The translations under genes were made by a program, and so were the position numbers. This document shows, in pieces, positions 34,878 through 47,133 of a stretch of 64,000 nt of DNA; within the stretch, counting starts at the first letter, position 1; every line of letters starts with the position of its first letter. A model generated the notes under the pieces. The model was not told the DNA's origin and ran no database searches. It worked only from the letters and a program-made list of their open reading frames with translations. Origin of the DNA: Tetrapyrgos nigripes (taxonomy: Eukaryota > Basidiomycota > Agaricomycetes > Agaricales > Campanellaceae); contig JAACJM010000109.1 in the NCBI GenBank assembly GCA_013368315.1, forward strand, positions 186,001-250,000, given 5' to 3'.

Positions 34878-37800
34878 ATGGCTGACGAGTCACACTTTCA
34901 GCCTGGGTCAATTCAGCTCCTCCATGAATTTCCACTGGAGAGTGCTCTAACTACCTTGTCATGGCAGAAACTGATAGACCTCCTCCATGAATTGTACCAT
35001 GTATGCTGTCCACCCTTCATCAGCCTTGGATTAGTCTGATTCCCTTCACTCAGAATTTTTTGCTAACCGTCCGAGGCAAAGGAGAAATAGAGTGGAGAAG
35101 TAGCATGGATTTCAGGGCAGATTGTCAAAAACGGCTTGGCGACTTCAAAAACGCACAGAGTCTTTGGCGTATCAAACCATTCCTAACACCGTTCCTCATC
35201 ATCGACAAACTCCTATTTGTCCATGGACTAGTGCTAGACTGCAAGATTCTGAGAGATAGCAATTTTCCTTGTGGCAGTGATATAGTGCGTAGTGTACCAG
35301 TCCACGTCGGTGCTGTGTAACCTCATAAACCTTTGTCAGAGTGGCCTGGCATCTCTCAAAAATGACTGGATGGATGCAATCTGGATATTCAAAGAGTTTG
35401 AAAAGGCAGAAGTTGTCCGCAATGCACAGGATTCTCAATGGTCAAATCTTGACTCCAATGTGACCGGCACTTGGCTCCTACATGGATTGACGCGGGCTAG
35501 TCAACATGAATCCCTAATCAAGGCAGAAACCAACCTCATTTATGCTGCAATACATATATGGTGGTTGCTGGAGGTGGGTTCCACCGACTGCGATATCTTT
35601 CACTGTGCTCACGATTGTTTTAGGGCAATTTGGAACTCCCTGCTAATCTCACCGATTTGCCAATTTCAACAGAAGTGGGTATGGAGCTACCATCGTCAGG
35701 ACGTAGTGTATCGAATCCCTTGCTACATGCGCTCTGCATATCCCTCTGGTCCTATTTGGGGGGGCTCTGTACATGGAATCACAGGTGATGTCGAGATTGA
35801 AGCTATTGAAGGTGTGTGACACCATTGGTTTGTTGGTCATTCACATAATGCATTCCCCAATAGGTCCACAAGGGATTGGGTAACTTGAGGGAGCAAATAC
35901 ATGACGACGTCTACCATAGGCTCTGGACTCACATGTTCGAGATTGCCCTTGGCCTGCACATGAACAGTGGAATTGGATGGATATTGGAAGTTTTTATAGA
36001 AAATGCTCGGGAATGGATGGAAAGCAGTGATGATCCTTGTCGTTGGGGGCAGACTTTTTTCGATGGAGGTCAATCTCCTTAACTCTTTTCATATACATCT
36101 TCTCATACAACTGTTTCACAGCTTCCTCTGACTTTCTGAAGGAACATGCGTCAAAAATATCAGAAAGCCAAACTGGTGGCAGTGAGGTGCATGAACCAGC
36201 TTTTCAGTCATCAAGTAGGGCCTCTTCTGCTGCTCCAGGTTCCGTCAACCCAGATGACAGTGGCTTATCCCGCAAACGTCAAGCGTCAGAAAGTGATGTA
36301 GAAGAGGGCGGAGTTGGTCCTGATTGCAAGAAACGCCATGTTGTTACTCCTTCCCCTTCTCCTGAAGTATCCCCTTCCCTCTCAATCATTACTGACCAGG
36401 ACATTGACATTCATAGTCAAGCGTCCTCTCCTCTCTCCCCCATTATCAATGAGGATGGTGATGACCAAAATCTCCAGCAGCAGTTGTCATCTAGCCATGG
36501 ATGGAGACATTAGCACGGATGAGAATGAAAGTGAGGCTGATGATGAACCCAGGTCATCAATGAAGCAACAAAGCCGAACCGCAAATCAGCCAGACTCGCT
36601 GGCAGCAACAAAGCCAAAGCACCTGCCAAATCCCAACCGTCTACGAAAAAGAACGCTTACCGCTGCAAGAATACCACTAAGAGGAGCACTAAAGCTGGAA
36701 AATTTGATGGCATCACAGAGGTGAAACAGATCCAAGCTTTCAGGGTACGTGTCTTTGTTCCCATTTGTGTCCTTACCCAAGCAGACATTCTCCAGAAATC
36801 AAGCAGGGGTAAAATCAAAACCATCAAGCCATTGAAGCCAAAGGCAATTGAGGTTTGTTTCCTTCACTGCATTGTATAATATTGGCTTCAAACTCACTAT
36901 ACTCCTTAGCGCAAGAAGGGCACCTTCACGGTGCCCGACATCAATGGTGAAGATTGGGTATTCGAATATGCACCATATGTGAGTGACGATGGTGTGTGTT
37001 CTCTATGTCATTCTAACCTGTCTTTCACAGACAAATCCAGACAATAAAGCGCAGTCGACGCCGCTCAAGGATATGCAGGCGCTTGTTGATGTCATTGCAG
37101 AGCACAATAAGCATGTCAAATACATTGATAGTCTCGCAAAAATACGCAAAGACAACCCAAACCAACTGTACATCTTTTATCTTGCCGAGACAGATTTCAT
37201 AGCCCTGCCAAAGGAAGAGCAGCAGGAGATGGAAGCACGTTCACTCATATTGCTACATAGCAATCCCTGTTATAAGAGGAACAGCGATCTGAGCAGGGAC
37301 ATGCTGGAACATCTTGGAGATATGGATGACTTTGTTGAGGGCATAGGTAAGTCTGTTTCGCGAACTGCCTGACACTGCTGACAGTGGTTATAGATTATTC
37401 AATGGCGAAAGAGGCGACAAGAGACACTAACCCGAAGGTGTGGGTCACTTTGGATGGGTTATGACATGAGCATCTGAAGGGGGATAAGGGAAAGATCCTC
37501 AACCTCCTCGACCTTCCTGGCCCTAGCCACGACCATCCCTTTCTCCCAGACCTGTACACAGATGCGCATGCAAGAACCCAGACACATTCTATTGATGCAG
37601 AAAGGGATGATTTGAATTTGTTGAAGTTTTTAACTTGGCATATCTGTGGAACGAAAGATTCCTCCTCACGCGTTCATGTTGATGGAGAGGGTCTGGGCAC
37701 CCAGGTGACCTTGGAAAGTGGAGAAAAACTTTGGACAGTTCTTCTTCCTCCTAAAATGGATTTCTCTGCTTTCGCCAAAGTCAGCCCCTTTGAGAGGTTC

Positions 37801-38736
37801 ACCATGGCTTGGATCAAGAAGTGTAAGCAGGCCAGCTTCAAAATGATTGGGTTAAGGTTGCGACCTGGTATGACTCTGTGAGTATCATTCCTGCTGTGGT
37901 CAAAGGAGCTGTCTGAGCATTTGCATAGAATCATGCGTCCGAACATGCCACACCACGTGGTGACCACAGCATCCTCGCTCTGCCATGGGGCTCACTTCTA
38001 TACCATGTCAACCATCAGTGATAGCGTCTACAGCGTATACAACAGCGCCTTCAACCGAGTGCTCGGGACAAACATATACCACCACAAGTATGCGGACCTT
38101 TTTGTCGACATATTGGGCCTGCTGTACAAAAAACTTCCAAAGGGCAAAACCTATCTGGATGATTGTGGCAGGGGCCATACAAAGCTTTCTCACCTTCCAA
38201 ATGTCCTCAATTCTGATGGTCTTAACGATGTTCTGACCCTTATCAATTGGGTCGACTTCGGTCGCCTGCTCTTCCCGGAGTGTTATGGTATACGTATCGA
38301 GGACGTCACACCAAAGAATATCCAGTCTCGCTCTCAGGAGATCAAAGGCATCTTAGACTTGGGTTGTGCATGGGTGTTGGTCTTGTTGGAGTGGCTGGAG
38401 AAGTCTGTCGTCATCATCAGGAACAGCAATGGGGTGCCAGTCAATGTGCTTCGTTATCGCAAAAAGTACATGGCAAAGCAGGCTAAATACCTCCTGGTAC
38501 TTGCAGATAGGGTTGCTAAGGCAATCCCTCGCGACAATTTTGAGCAGAATCTTCTGGAGGACTTTGCTAATGACCACCTGTTCTTGCAAGAGTTGGAGAA
38601 ACTGAGTGACGCTGATGCCAATACGCTTGCACCTCTTTCCGATTTCACTGTGAAGGTCAAGTCTCAATCTGATCCCTTGGAGTTTGCAGAGTTAGAGAAA
38701 AAGTTGGTGAAATTTGCTCGTAAAATCCAGTCTTGA
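34878..38736 (+). pseudogene. JmjC-like dioxygenase gene with an in-frame stop
   Basis: A tentative start at 34878 gives MADESHFQPG. Middle exons (35880-36500) hold a helical stretch and a Ser/Pro-rich, probably disordered linker; a basic segment (RKSARLAGSNKAKAPAKS) follows near 36580. The C-terminal part reads DPNxKVW-type segments, LTWHICGTKDSSSRVHVDGE (His-x-Asp iron ligands in HVD) and GLGTQVTLESGEKLWTVLLP. After an intron at about 37878-37930 it reads MRPNMPHHVVTTASSLCHG and HFYTMSTI, with the expected distal His. This order matches the double-stranded beta-helix of JmjC Fe(II)/2-oxoglutarate oxygenases. A C-terminal helical extension runs to TGA at 38734-38736. TGA at 37462-37464 interrupts the frame (TLDGL stop HEHLKG), and the exon join near 36460-36560 is not clean. 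Probably a pseudogene; substrate unknown. Confidence 0.68.
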
Positions 38737-39213
38737 GCCTAGTATTTCAGGATGTTTTGCTTCTTACTATTGTTTGTTTGTTTTTCTCTGGACCATCCCC
38801 AACAACATGCCTCAAACTTTTGCCCTGTAGAATCACCTTACTGTCCAATGATTGCAAGTGGAGCCTGCGACATGAGCATTCTGAGTTCCTGCATGAAAAG
38901 CCCCTTCCATCTGTATTTGGCCTTGTTCAAAAGTATATATTTCTGTATGTACTATAGCTTTGCAGCCTTTTTCTGTGAAGAAAACAACAGTGTTTTGACT
39001 TTGGAAGTTACGATGCCAGGAGATGCGTCTTGAGCTTGAGCCCTTACATGATGAGTCGTGATGCCATGCTACAGTGCTTTAATTAGAACATGGCGATGTC
39101 TCCAGGCTACTTCATCATCTGAAACCGCATAGTTTGGATGTGCCCACCTGCTCCAAGCCCTCTCGTTGTTATAAACCCACCTTGCATGAATCCTTCATGA
39201 TTCCATATCTATC
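38737..39213. other. Intergenic region
   Basis: Nothing recognised beyond short frames. Confidence 0.35.
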
Positions 39214-39372
39214 ATGCCTTTCCGTTCCACCTCTGCACTGCCCAAACTGCCTTCTTTGGTGCTTGCTTCTGGGATCTATTCAGACCCTCCTACAATTATC
39301 TTCAATATCAATAGGCCTGCTACTCCTTGCCGTAGCACTTGTCTTCCACTCTCTAGTCCATTCACAGATATG

Positions 39373-40346
39373 ACCAACCGCATCGATATGAACGAGATAT
39401 TTATGTTCAGCCAAGATCCCAATGGCGAGACCGTCATCTGTGATCCAGTCACCAACACTTACAATGACCTTGAAAATCTCAATGGTGCTCATAGTGGCTA
39501 CGAGGACCAGCGAACAGAATCAAGTATTGAAAGAGAGGATCGTAGGCGGGAGGACCTTCCCGCACAAGCGTTCTGGGTTCCTCATCCATCCTGTCACTTG
39601 GATGACTCCCCTAGTACTCAGCCCGGGTCATGGGGCTCATGTTCCTCTCCACTTTATCAAGGATCGCCTTTTGATTATGGTGAGTAAATTTTTGTTACAA
39701 GAACAATTGCTACAGTGACTGTTCTTTCAAGATACTAATGGGGTGGAACAACATCAACCGGATTCTGAAGACCTCCCTGAAGAAATCCAACAATGACTGA
39801 AGAAAGAAAGGGAGGAGGCCGAGCAGGTGAAAAAGGAAAAGCTCAATAAAGCCAGGGAGGAGCAGCTGAAGAGAGATGAGGAAGCCAGGGAGGAGCGACT
39901 GAAGAGAGATGAGGAAACCCAGAAATCTCAGCACACTGAACTACTCTACTCTGGGCCAAAGTATGAGAGTGACTCAGACGACTCCCCTACTCAGCCAGGC
40001 TCAAGGTCCTCTGAGTCACCACTTTATCAAGGAGAGGCTTTTGATTATGGTGAGTGACTTTTTTTTTTGACATGAACACTTGCTATAGTGATTGTTCTTT
40101 CAAGATATTGGGGTGGAACAACATCAACTGGAAGAGGAGCTTGAAGAAAAGGAGCTGGAAGCAATATATCCTCCACTCCAGGTGGTTTCACCCCTCACCC
40201 TTCAACAATCTTCTCCAACCACCAGAACTCCACTGAAGAAATTTGTTTCTGAAAACCAAGATGTCTTCTCCCCTGGTTATCATGGTATCAAGCGAAAAAC
40301 TAGGAGCTCTAAGACTCCAAGTCCCCGTAAACATCACTGTCTCTAG
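39373..40346 (+). pseudogene. Hypothetical acidic/coiled-coil protein with a tandemly duplicated exon-intron unit
   Basis: A frame starting at or before 39373 (MTNRIDMNEIFMFSQDPNGE) runs to a donor at 39680, then exon 39732-40049, then exon 40105-40346 (TAG). Exon ends are near copies: SPLYQGSPFDYG before the first intron and SPLYQGEAFDYG before the second, followed in both cases by GVEQHQ. The introns themselves are alike, so a roughly 370-bp unit was duplicated in tandem. Exon 2 contains a charged coiled-coil (KKEKLNKAREEQLKRDEEAR) and an in-frame TGA at 39794-39796. Exon 3 ends in a basic Ser/Pro-rich tail (KRKTRSSKTPSPRKHH). No family is recognised. Confidence 0.55.
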
Positions 40347-41003
40347 ATCTCTGAGCAGGTGAACCTGTGAAGTGGATTACTGCCTTCTTTGCTTCCTCGC
40401 ATTATTGCCTGCTTTACCGTATTATTCCTGATTCTGCTGTTATCATAACCACTTTCCTGCTGCTGTCTATCTGCTATCTACTTGTACAAAGTGTATCCCT
40501 AGACTTGTCGAGTCTCTAGTATATTTTTGTAGTTTTAGTTTTTACATGTATGCCTACTTGATTAAGTAGAATCTAAGCTTTTCCTGAGTCCTTACACCAA
40601 TGTCTTTCACTTTCAAGACTCATCTTATCTGGCTACAACCAGCAGAAGGAATAATCCAAATGCAGAAACATGCTTGAAGGGAATGGTGAGTATCTGATGG
40701 AGCAGTGCGCTTCCAATTCCAATTGTGCTTCTCCTTGGCATCTTCATTCCTTTGGGTTACTGACTGACCTGACTCTCAAGGTCATACTAAAGGACAGTGT
40801 TGGACCAGGAAATGGACTTCTTTGATGGTAATCTTTAATCTCTGAGTTTATGCTAGTCAGCTAGGGCTGCCACCGTGTCTTCTCATGGTATCCTCAGCTC
40901 AGAATGACATGAATGTATCCCTTGTATCCCTCCACAATCTTCCAAGACCTTATTTACCATGCCATTCTCCTCCTATCACTAAACTTGCTTGCGTTGCTCT
41001 CAA
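40347..41003. other. Intergenic region
   Basis: Nothing recognised. Confidence 0.35.
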
Positions 41004-43908
41004 AACCCTCCAGCTATAGCTGCTAGATTCATGCATCAATCATGGACAGTTGTCCATATTATCTGATACATCCACAAGGAAAACTTTCCATAGGCCAAAA
41101 AACAGACTGGCCCTACGGGTTATTTCCCATGGCTGGAGTGGGGCACTGGGGGTGGGTCTGGTAGGCCTTTCCTTATAAAGCAGTGAGAGAACAGTCCGGG
41201 TTTTTTTCCCACGCATGCTAGACAGTGAGCGGGGGCTTTAGGGGGTGGGGGGCGGGTTTTTCCCACGCTTCAAAATTTGATAGGAGGTACAGATGATCAG
41301 TAGGGCCCCGAATCTGCAAATAGAATAGGGGTATATGCTGTGGCTGGCTCAGAAAATGCAAAATACATTCCTGGAGCCGGCGATAAAAAATGATAAAATG
41401 ACATAAGTAGATAAGATAGTGTATTTTGGGTTCCTGAATCTGAATATACACTTAGATTTACAATATCTGCAGTGGTTATTGAGATATGGCCAAAATACTG
41501 CCCAAAATGAAGCAAAAGAGGAGGATGGGTACTAGCCATTGCATCAAATCAGCTCTGATCACCATGTAGTTTGGTAAGATACTGCATATGGACTTTCTGA
41601 ACATGGGAATAGAGTTTATTATATTGTATCATCAGGCCCTGAGGACCTGTACCCAATTTACTGTCAAAAAAGCCCAAAACTTGGGATGGCCATAGACACT
41701 GCATGCTATAGCATCTGATATAGCTATGAATATGTCTCCTAGGGTATTTTTGGTCACTGAATCTGTATTTTTACTCGGATAAGCTCTATATACTCTGGTT
41801 CTGTGGATATTGAGTACTTATCCCTAAACATAGGCACCTGTGGCACCTACAAATATGTACCTTATAAAATGGGATGAGTGGGTCTAAAAGTGCTTATTGA
41901 TGCTGTAAGCACAAATATGAAGTCATATCCTCCATATGACAAAGATCCAAGACTCTATTTCCAATTTATTGCCAGAAAATTGCCACAGAAGCAAAAAAAG
42001 TGAAATGACCATAGACACTGCATGCTATAGCATGTCTCCTAGGGTATTTTTTGTCACTGAATCTGAATTTCCACTTGGATAAGCTCTATATACTCTGGTT
42101 CTGTGGAGATTGAGTACTTACCCCTAAACATAGGCACCTGTGGCACCTGCAAATATGTACCTTATAAAATGGGGTGGGTGGGTCTAAAAGCACTTATTGA
42201 TGCTGTAAACACGAATATGAAGTCATATTCTTCATATGACAAAGGTCCAAGACTCTGTTCTCAATTTATTCCCTAGACAGCAGACATAGCCCTTATTTAT
42301 ATCCCTTTGGCTGTCTGACTATCATTCTGACTCATTGTACATCATTCTAAACTATATTACTCTGATTATTCAGAGTTTGGTGTTCCCCACTGAAAGACAT
42401 GCCCAGATATAGCCTTAAGTACTACAAGCACCATTATATGCAACTCAGTTTGACTTAAAGCTACTAGATGTACCAAGAACATCTCCTATATATTCTGGAT
42501 GGCTTATTGTCTTTAATATGATATCAAGAGATGAAAGAACAAGTATGAGTGCCTGTGGTAATCTCTGGGATGAGATATGCCCATGTATATGGTCCAAAAA
42601 AAGGTACTTTTCACTTTGTGCAGAATAAATTGAGAATAAAGTCTTGAATCTTTGTCATATGAAAGGTATGACTTTGTATTTGTGTTTGGACCATTAATAA
42701 GCACTTTTAGACCCACCCACCCCATTTTATAAGGTACATAATTGCAGGTGCCACAGGTGCCTATGTTTAGGGGTAAGTACTCAATATCCACAGAACCAGA
42801 GTATATAGAGCTTATCCAAGTGGAAATTCAGATTCAGTGACAAAAAATACCCTAGGAGACATATCCATAGTTATATCAGATGCTATAGCATGCAGTGTCT
42901 ATGGCCATTTCACTTTTTTTGCTTCTGTGGCAATTTTCTGGCAATAAATTGGAAATAGAGTCTTGGATCTTTGTCATATGGAGGATACGACTTCATATTT
43001 GTGTTTACAGCATCAATAAGCACTTTTAGACCCACCCATCCCATTTTATAAGGTATATATTTGTAGGTGCCACAGGTGCCTATGTTTAGGGTAAGTACTC
43101 AATATCTGCAGAACCAGAGTATATAGACCTTATCCAAGTGGAAATTCGGATTCAGTGACCAAAAATACCCTAGGAGGCATATCCATAGTTATATCAGATG
43201 CTATAGCATACAGTGTCTATGGCCATCCCAAGTTTTGGGCTTTTTTGACAGTAAATTGGGTACAGGTCCTCAGGGCCTGATGATACAATATAATAAACCA
43301 TATTCCCATGTTCAGAAAGTCTATATGCAATATCCTACCAAACCACATGGTGATCAGAGCTGATTTGATGCAATGGCTAGTACCCATCCTCCTCTTTTGC
43401 TTCATTTTGGGCAGTATTTTGGCCATATCTCAATAACCACTGCAGATATTGTAAATCTAAGTGTATATTCAGGTTCAGGAACCCAAAATACACTGTCTTA
43501 TCTACTTATGTCATTTTATCATTTTTTATCGCCGGCTCCAGGAATGTATTTTGCATTTTCTGAGCCAGCCACAGCATATACCCCTATTCTATTTGCAGAT
43601 TCGGGGCCCTACTGATCACCTGTACCTCCTATCAAATTTTGAAGTGTGGGAAAAACCCGCCCCCCGCCCCCTAAAGCCCCCGCTCACTGTCTAGCATGCG
43701 TGGAAAAAAACCCGGACTGTTCTGCTCACTGCTTTATAAGGAAAGGCCTACCAGACCCACCTCCAGTGCCCCACTCCAGCCATGGAAAATAACCCGTAGG
43801 GCCAGTCTGTTTTTTGGCCTATGGAAAGTTTTCCTTGTGGATGTATCAGATAATATGGACAACTGTCCATATTGATACATGAATGTAGCAGATATAAGTG
43901 AACCCTCC
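41004..43908. mobile_element. 2.9-kb near-perfect palindromic (foldback) element flanked by AACCCTCC
   Basis: Arms of about 1.26 kb (41012-42275 and 42625-43900) are inverted copies around an axis at about 42456, with a spacer of about 350 bp. Matching landmarks sit symmetrically: for example 41297-41539 (minus) and 43373-43615 (plus) translate to 80 residues differing at one position. Within each arm a unit of about 300 bp is repeated in tandem (41690-42000 and 42000-42290; mirrored at 42620-42920 and 42920-43240). AACCCTCC occurs at 41004-41011 and 43901-43908 as a likely 7-8 bp target duplication. The mirrored frames show no protein family and are probably not coding. No transposase is present. 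Confidence 0.9.
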
Positions 43909-44796
43909 TTGACTTACGTGTCAGAAATGTTTCACACTGGCTGTCCTACTACCTCGACGTCGCCCATTGTTCCCTTCCCTTCCGCATTCCAAGGATTCCA
44001 GGTCACCTGCTGGCTCCCTACCTACCAGCAAATGCGTTTATTTCCCCCAGACAGATTGATGTCATCATTAACAAAGTAAACTGTTCTATCGACTCTTACC
44101 TCCTTTACCAATTTGACAACTTCAGCAGAATCCCTCTGCTGCTTTGCACGCATACTGCATATGCTTGAACACATTCGAGTTGGTTATGGTCCCAATTGCC
44201 CTTCGTTCCCATCAGCATGCACTAGACCTTCATTATCTGGAAGGATAGGGGAATACCTTGTATTAATGAGACTTGGGAAGACAAGCACCAGTACGATGGG
44301 CTGCTGAAAAATCATATGATTAACTTTTGTTGCTTCTGCATGATTGCTTCGACATCATCATTTAACCTTATTGTTTACCCTTTCAATTTCTCTACCTATT
44401 CTCTACCTATCTTTTAGTGGGATTTTTAATCTTTCTTTCTAACGCTTCTAACCCTTGGATACTATTACCTCTTCTCAACATCTTGTGCATCTTCTCTCTC
44501 TCTCTTTGTGCCAGAAAAGGAAGCTAGATAGAGGGTCTCAGGGCTTTTTTCTCTTTGCCTTTTGGTCTATTTGCCTGATGCCTCGGGTGCATCAGAGGTG
44601 CTAGAAAGGTGACTGAGCAACCTGGCACGATGTCTCATTCACGTGTTGGTCAGGGTCATGTTCGAGCTAGAGCCTTAATTTTCAAATTTGTCTCTCAAAT
44701 CTATCCTCAGTTGAACCACAACCACTATCATCTTTGTTCTCCTCAACTGTTACTCTTCTTCCACACTTACAACACTTCTCTCCTTGTGTTGTTGAC
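43909..44796. other. Intergenic region upstream of the DUF6698-like gene
   Basis: No gene recognised. A short TCTC microsatellite lies at about 44492-44504. Confidence 0.35.
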
Positions 44797-46191
44797 ATGC
44801 CAGATAAATGCAAGAACAATCCTTTGACCGCTGTCCAGCCTGGTGTAAAGCAACGATCGAACAAACATGCACATGTAGTTGTGATGGCTGGCAAGAAATG
44901 TGCTGACCCTCCAGCAGCACAGGACACCACAATAAAAGGCCAAGGCGCATCTCAGGCTAGGCCTGAATCCGATGAGCCTGAGGATGACAAGGACAATGAC
45001 GAGGAATCACCATCGAAACCACGGGCTGGTCCAACCTTGACTGAGCACTTAAGAAACAAAAAGAAACAGCGCGGAAAGCCTGGGTAGGTGACTCCTCTGC
45101 AACCTAGACATTCATACTGACAAGTGTATATCTACCCTTTAGAGCCAAGCCAAGGTACAATATTGAACACTTCTGTGCTGCTGCACGTCGTATGGTTGGA
45201 ACCTTCACTCCCTGGATGGATTGGTACCAGATTTTTTGTGCTGGCATGGAGCATGATGGTATGATCCAAGCTGGTCAAGTCATCACTGATGATGAGAATG
45301 AGTTGTAAGTTCTCTTCTTAGGCTCTTCTTACTCGCCACTCATCTCATTCTTTAGAGAGGCCATGCATGATGTATTCGACTTTCTCAAAGAGCTCATTCC
45401 CAATATGATAGATGACCTTGAAGACTGCGTGGCAAATGACTCCCTTGGTGAGCTTGTTAACTCAGTATGTGATCCATCAAATGATACTTCTCTTGCCTTC
45501 ACTGATTTTGCCAATAGATGAATGAAGCAGCTAGCTGCACTATCTCTCAAGACATATTTTCGCTCAAGGGTCCTATCCTAACATATGCCCTTGAATATCT
45601 CCACCTCGCGTACTTCACTCCGCCTATTAACACTAAAGGTTCCAAGTCTGAAGAGCAAGGATGGAACCATCCTCAGCTTGCCTGGCTCTTGGTTCCACCC
45701 ACCAAGCTTGCCAATTTTCTCAAGAACCCTGAAGGGTATATCTCGTTATTAACATGCATATATCCACTGACTTCCTCATAGATTTACTGCCAAGGTCATG
45801 GAGAACAGTATCAAGATCAATCATAAACATTTTCCCTCATTCTTCTACTGGGATGCAGGGGCTGAGGCCTCAAAGGGTGTGAGGCATAGTGGCACTCACC
45901 TTCTCATGAGTAATCTTCTGTACAAGGTATGTCGTGCAGCATATATGTATAGCATATGTGTATGGATTACTGTGTCATGTTTGACAGGTCTACGCTCATC
46001 TCTTTTGTGGAGAGCAAAACGCTTTGAAATACAAGCCTGACCAACGAGATGAACGTTTCTCAGTCCGCCATGTTGGGAAGGGGTGGCAATATGGCATAAA
46101 GACAGTGACATCCGCAGGCATCAATGTCACATCACGCTTGTGTGACATCAAAGACGAGCAACAAGGCTCGACAACGACAGTGAAATTCTGA
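44797..46191 (+). CDS. DUF6698-like protein, apparently intact multi-exon gene
   Basis: The ATG at 44797 begins PDKCKNNPLTAVQPGVKQ, followed by a disordered acidic region (DEPEDDKDNDEESPSK) and a basic patch (RNKKKQRGKPG). Introns near 45085-45141, 45305-45355, 45469-45518, 45738-45780 and 45927-45988 join exons reading KPRYNIEHFCAAARRMVGTF, EAMHDVFDFLKELIPNMIDD, FSLKGPILTYALEYLHLAYF, WNHPQLAWLLVPPTKLANFL, HFPSFFYWDAGAE and SNLLYKVYAHLFCGEQNALK, ending at 46191. The GP-ILTYAL, FPxFxYWD and LLYKVYxHLF order resembles the DUF6698 family of basidiomycetes, which has no known function. The gene assignment is fairly safe; the family name is tentative. Confidence 0.5.
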
Positions 46192-47133
46192 AAAGCATGA
46201 CCACAGAAAGGTAGCTAGAAGTGTAAAGAATAGATCTGTGGTTTTACATTTGGGAAATAAAGCCTGGTAAAGAAGTTTTATGAGCAGGAATTTTTTCGTT
46301 CTCAAAAACACTCAGAATTGGACTTCCATGCAAATGAGGCCAACAATGAAAAAATGGCTTCTTGAAAATGGCCAGTCACGTGATATATTTCAAACTACCC
46401 TCTGGAAGGTTGGATTATGCGTTTTTTACTCTCTATTGATGTTCCTATGCCCAAGTTACAGTGAAACAGAACTACAACCAATTTTGGAGAGCATGCCAAG
46501 GTGAGTAGTATTGGTTCCTCTCAGATCAAGCTCAATGACCCCTATGTTTAGAAGTGTATGAGGCATCATTCTCTACCACTGCTGATTCCCCATTCATTCC
46601 TGCTGTCACCGACTCTGATTCAGATGTGGAGGGAGCATCTATACACTCAGATTCCGCATCCTCTGATATCAGCTTGATTCTTTCATTGAGCAGTGTTAGC
46701 GGCATGCAAAGCGGGTCTATTGAGAATTTCCGGCTTCAAAAAAAGATGCAGACTTAGAGCAGAACATGCTCTGAGCTATTGCATCTGTTCCTTTGGAGTC
46801 TATGCGAAGGTAAGTGCTTATCTTGATGCTCTTGGCCACAATGATTGATTTTCAGCAGGTTTTCTATTCATGCAGATCATTTCATAGATACTTATTGAAA
46901 GGGACTAAGCGCAAGCAGCATGTCCAGACAAGATTATGGAAGAATTTGATAAGGCACACCCTGGTATAGTCTTGACATAGTAGTATAGAAGTACTAGAAA
47001 GACATACACACTCTTGGGGCATGAAAATCAGCCCAAAAAACTTTTTTTCTGGTCCTCGCCAAAACGGTCGCATGACACGTGACATGTCACGCTTAGTAAC
47101 CCATTGATGTCTGCGGATGTCCGCTACCTTACA
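46192..47133. other. Region with gene fragments
   Basis: Short exon-like frames at 46280-46504 (KKWLLENGQSRDIFQTTLWK) and 46554-46757 (acidic and Ser-rich, PAVTDSDSDVEGASIHSDSA) may be remnants of a second gene related to those nearby. No family recognised. Confidence 0.3.

Noticed and set aside
37612..37881. Cupin or TET/JBP dioxygenase instead of JmjC
   Set aside because: The HVD motif alone is compatible with several double-stranded beta-helix families, but the segment order with MRPNMPHHVV...CHGAHFY fits the Agaricomycete JmjC-like proteins best; TET/JBP motifs were not seen.
39710..39934. Leu-rich minus-strand frame (LLPGFLISLQ repeats)
   Set aside because: It is antisense to the charged coiled-coil exon at 39732-40049; the repeats reflect the coding repeat on the plus strand.
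41297..43615. Mirrored 80-residue frames in the palindrome arms as genes
   Set aside because: They are identical because the arms are inverted copies, they show no family motif, and other frames in the same arms are equally open. Conservation follows from the repeat, not from coding.
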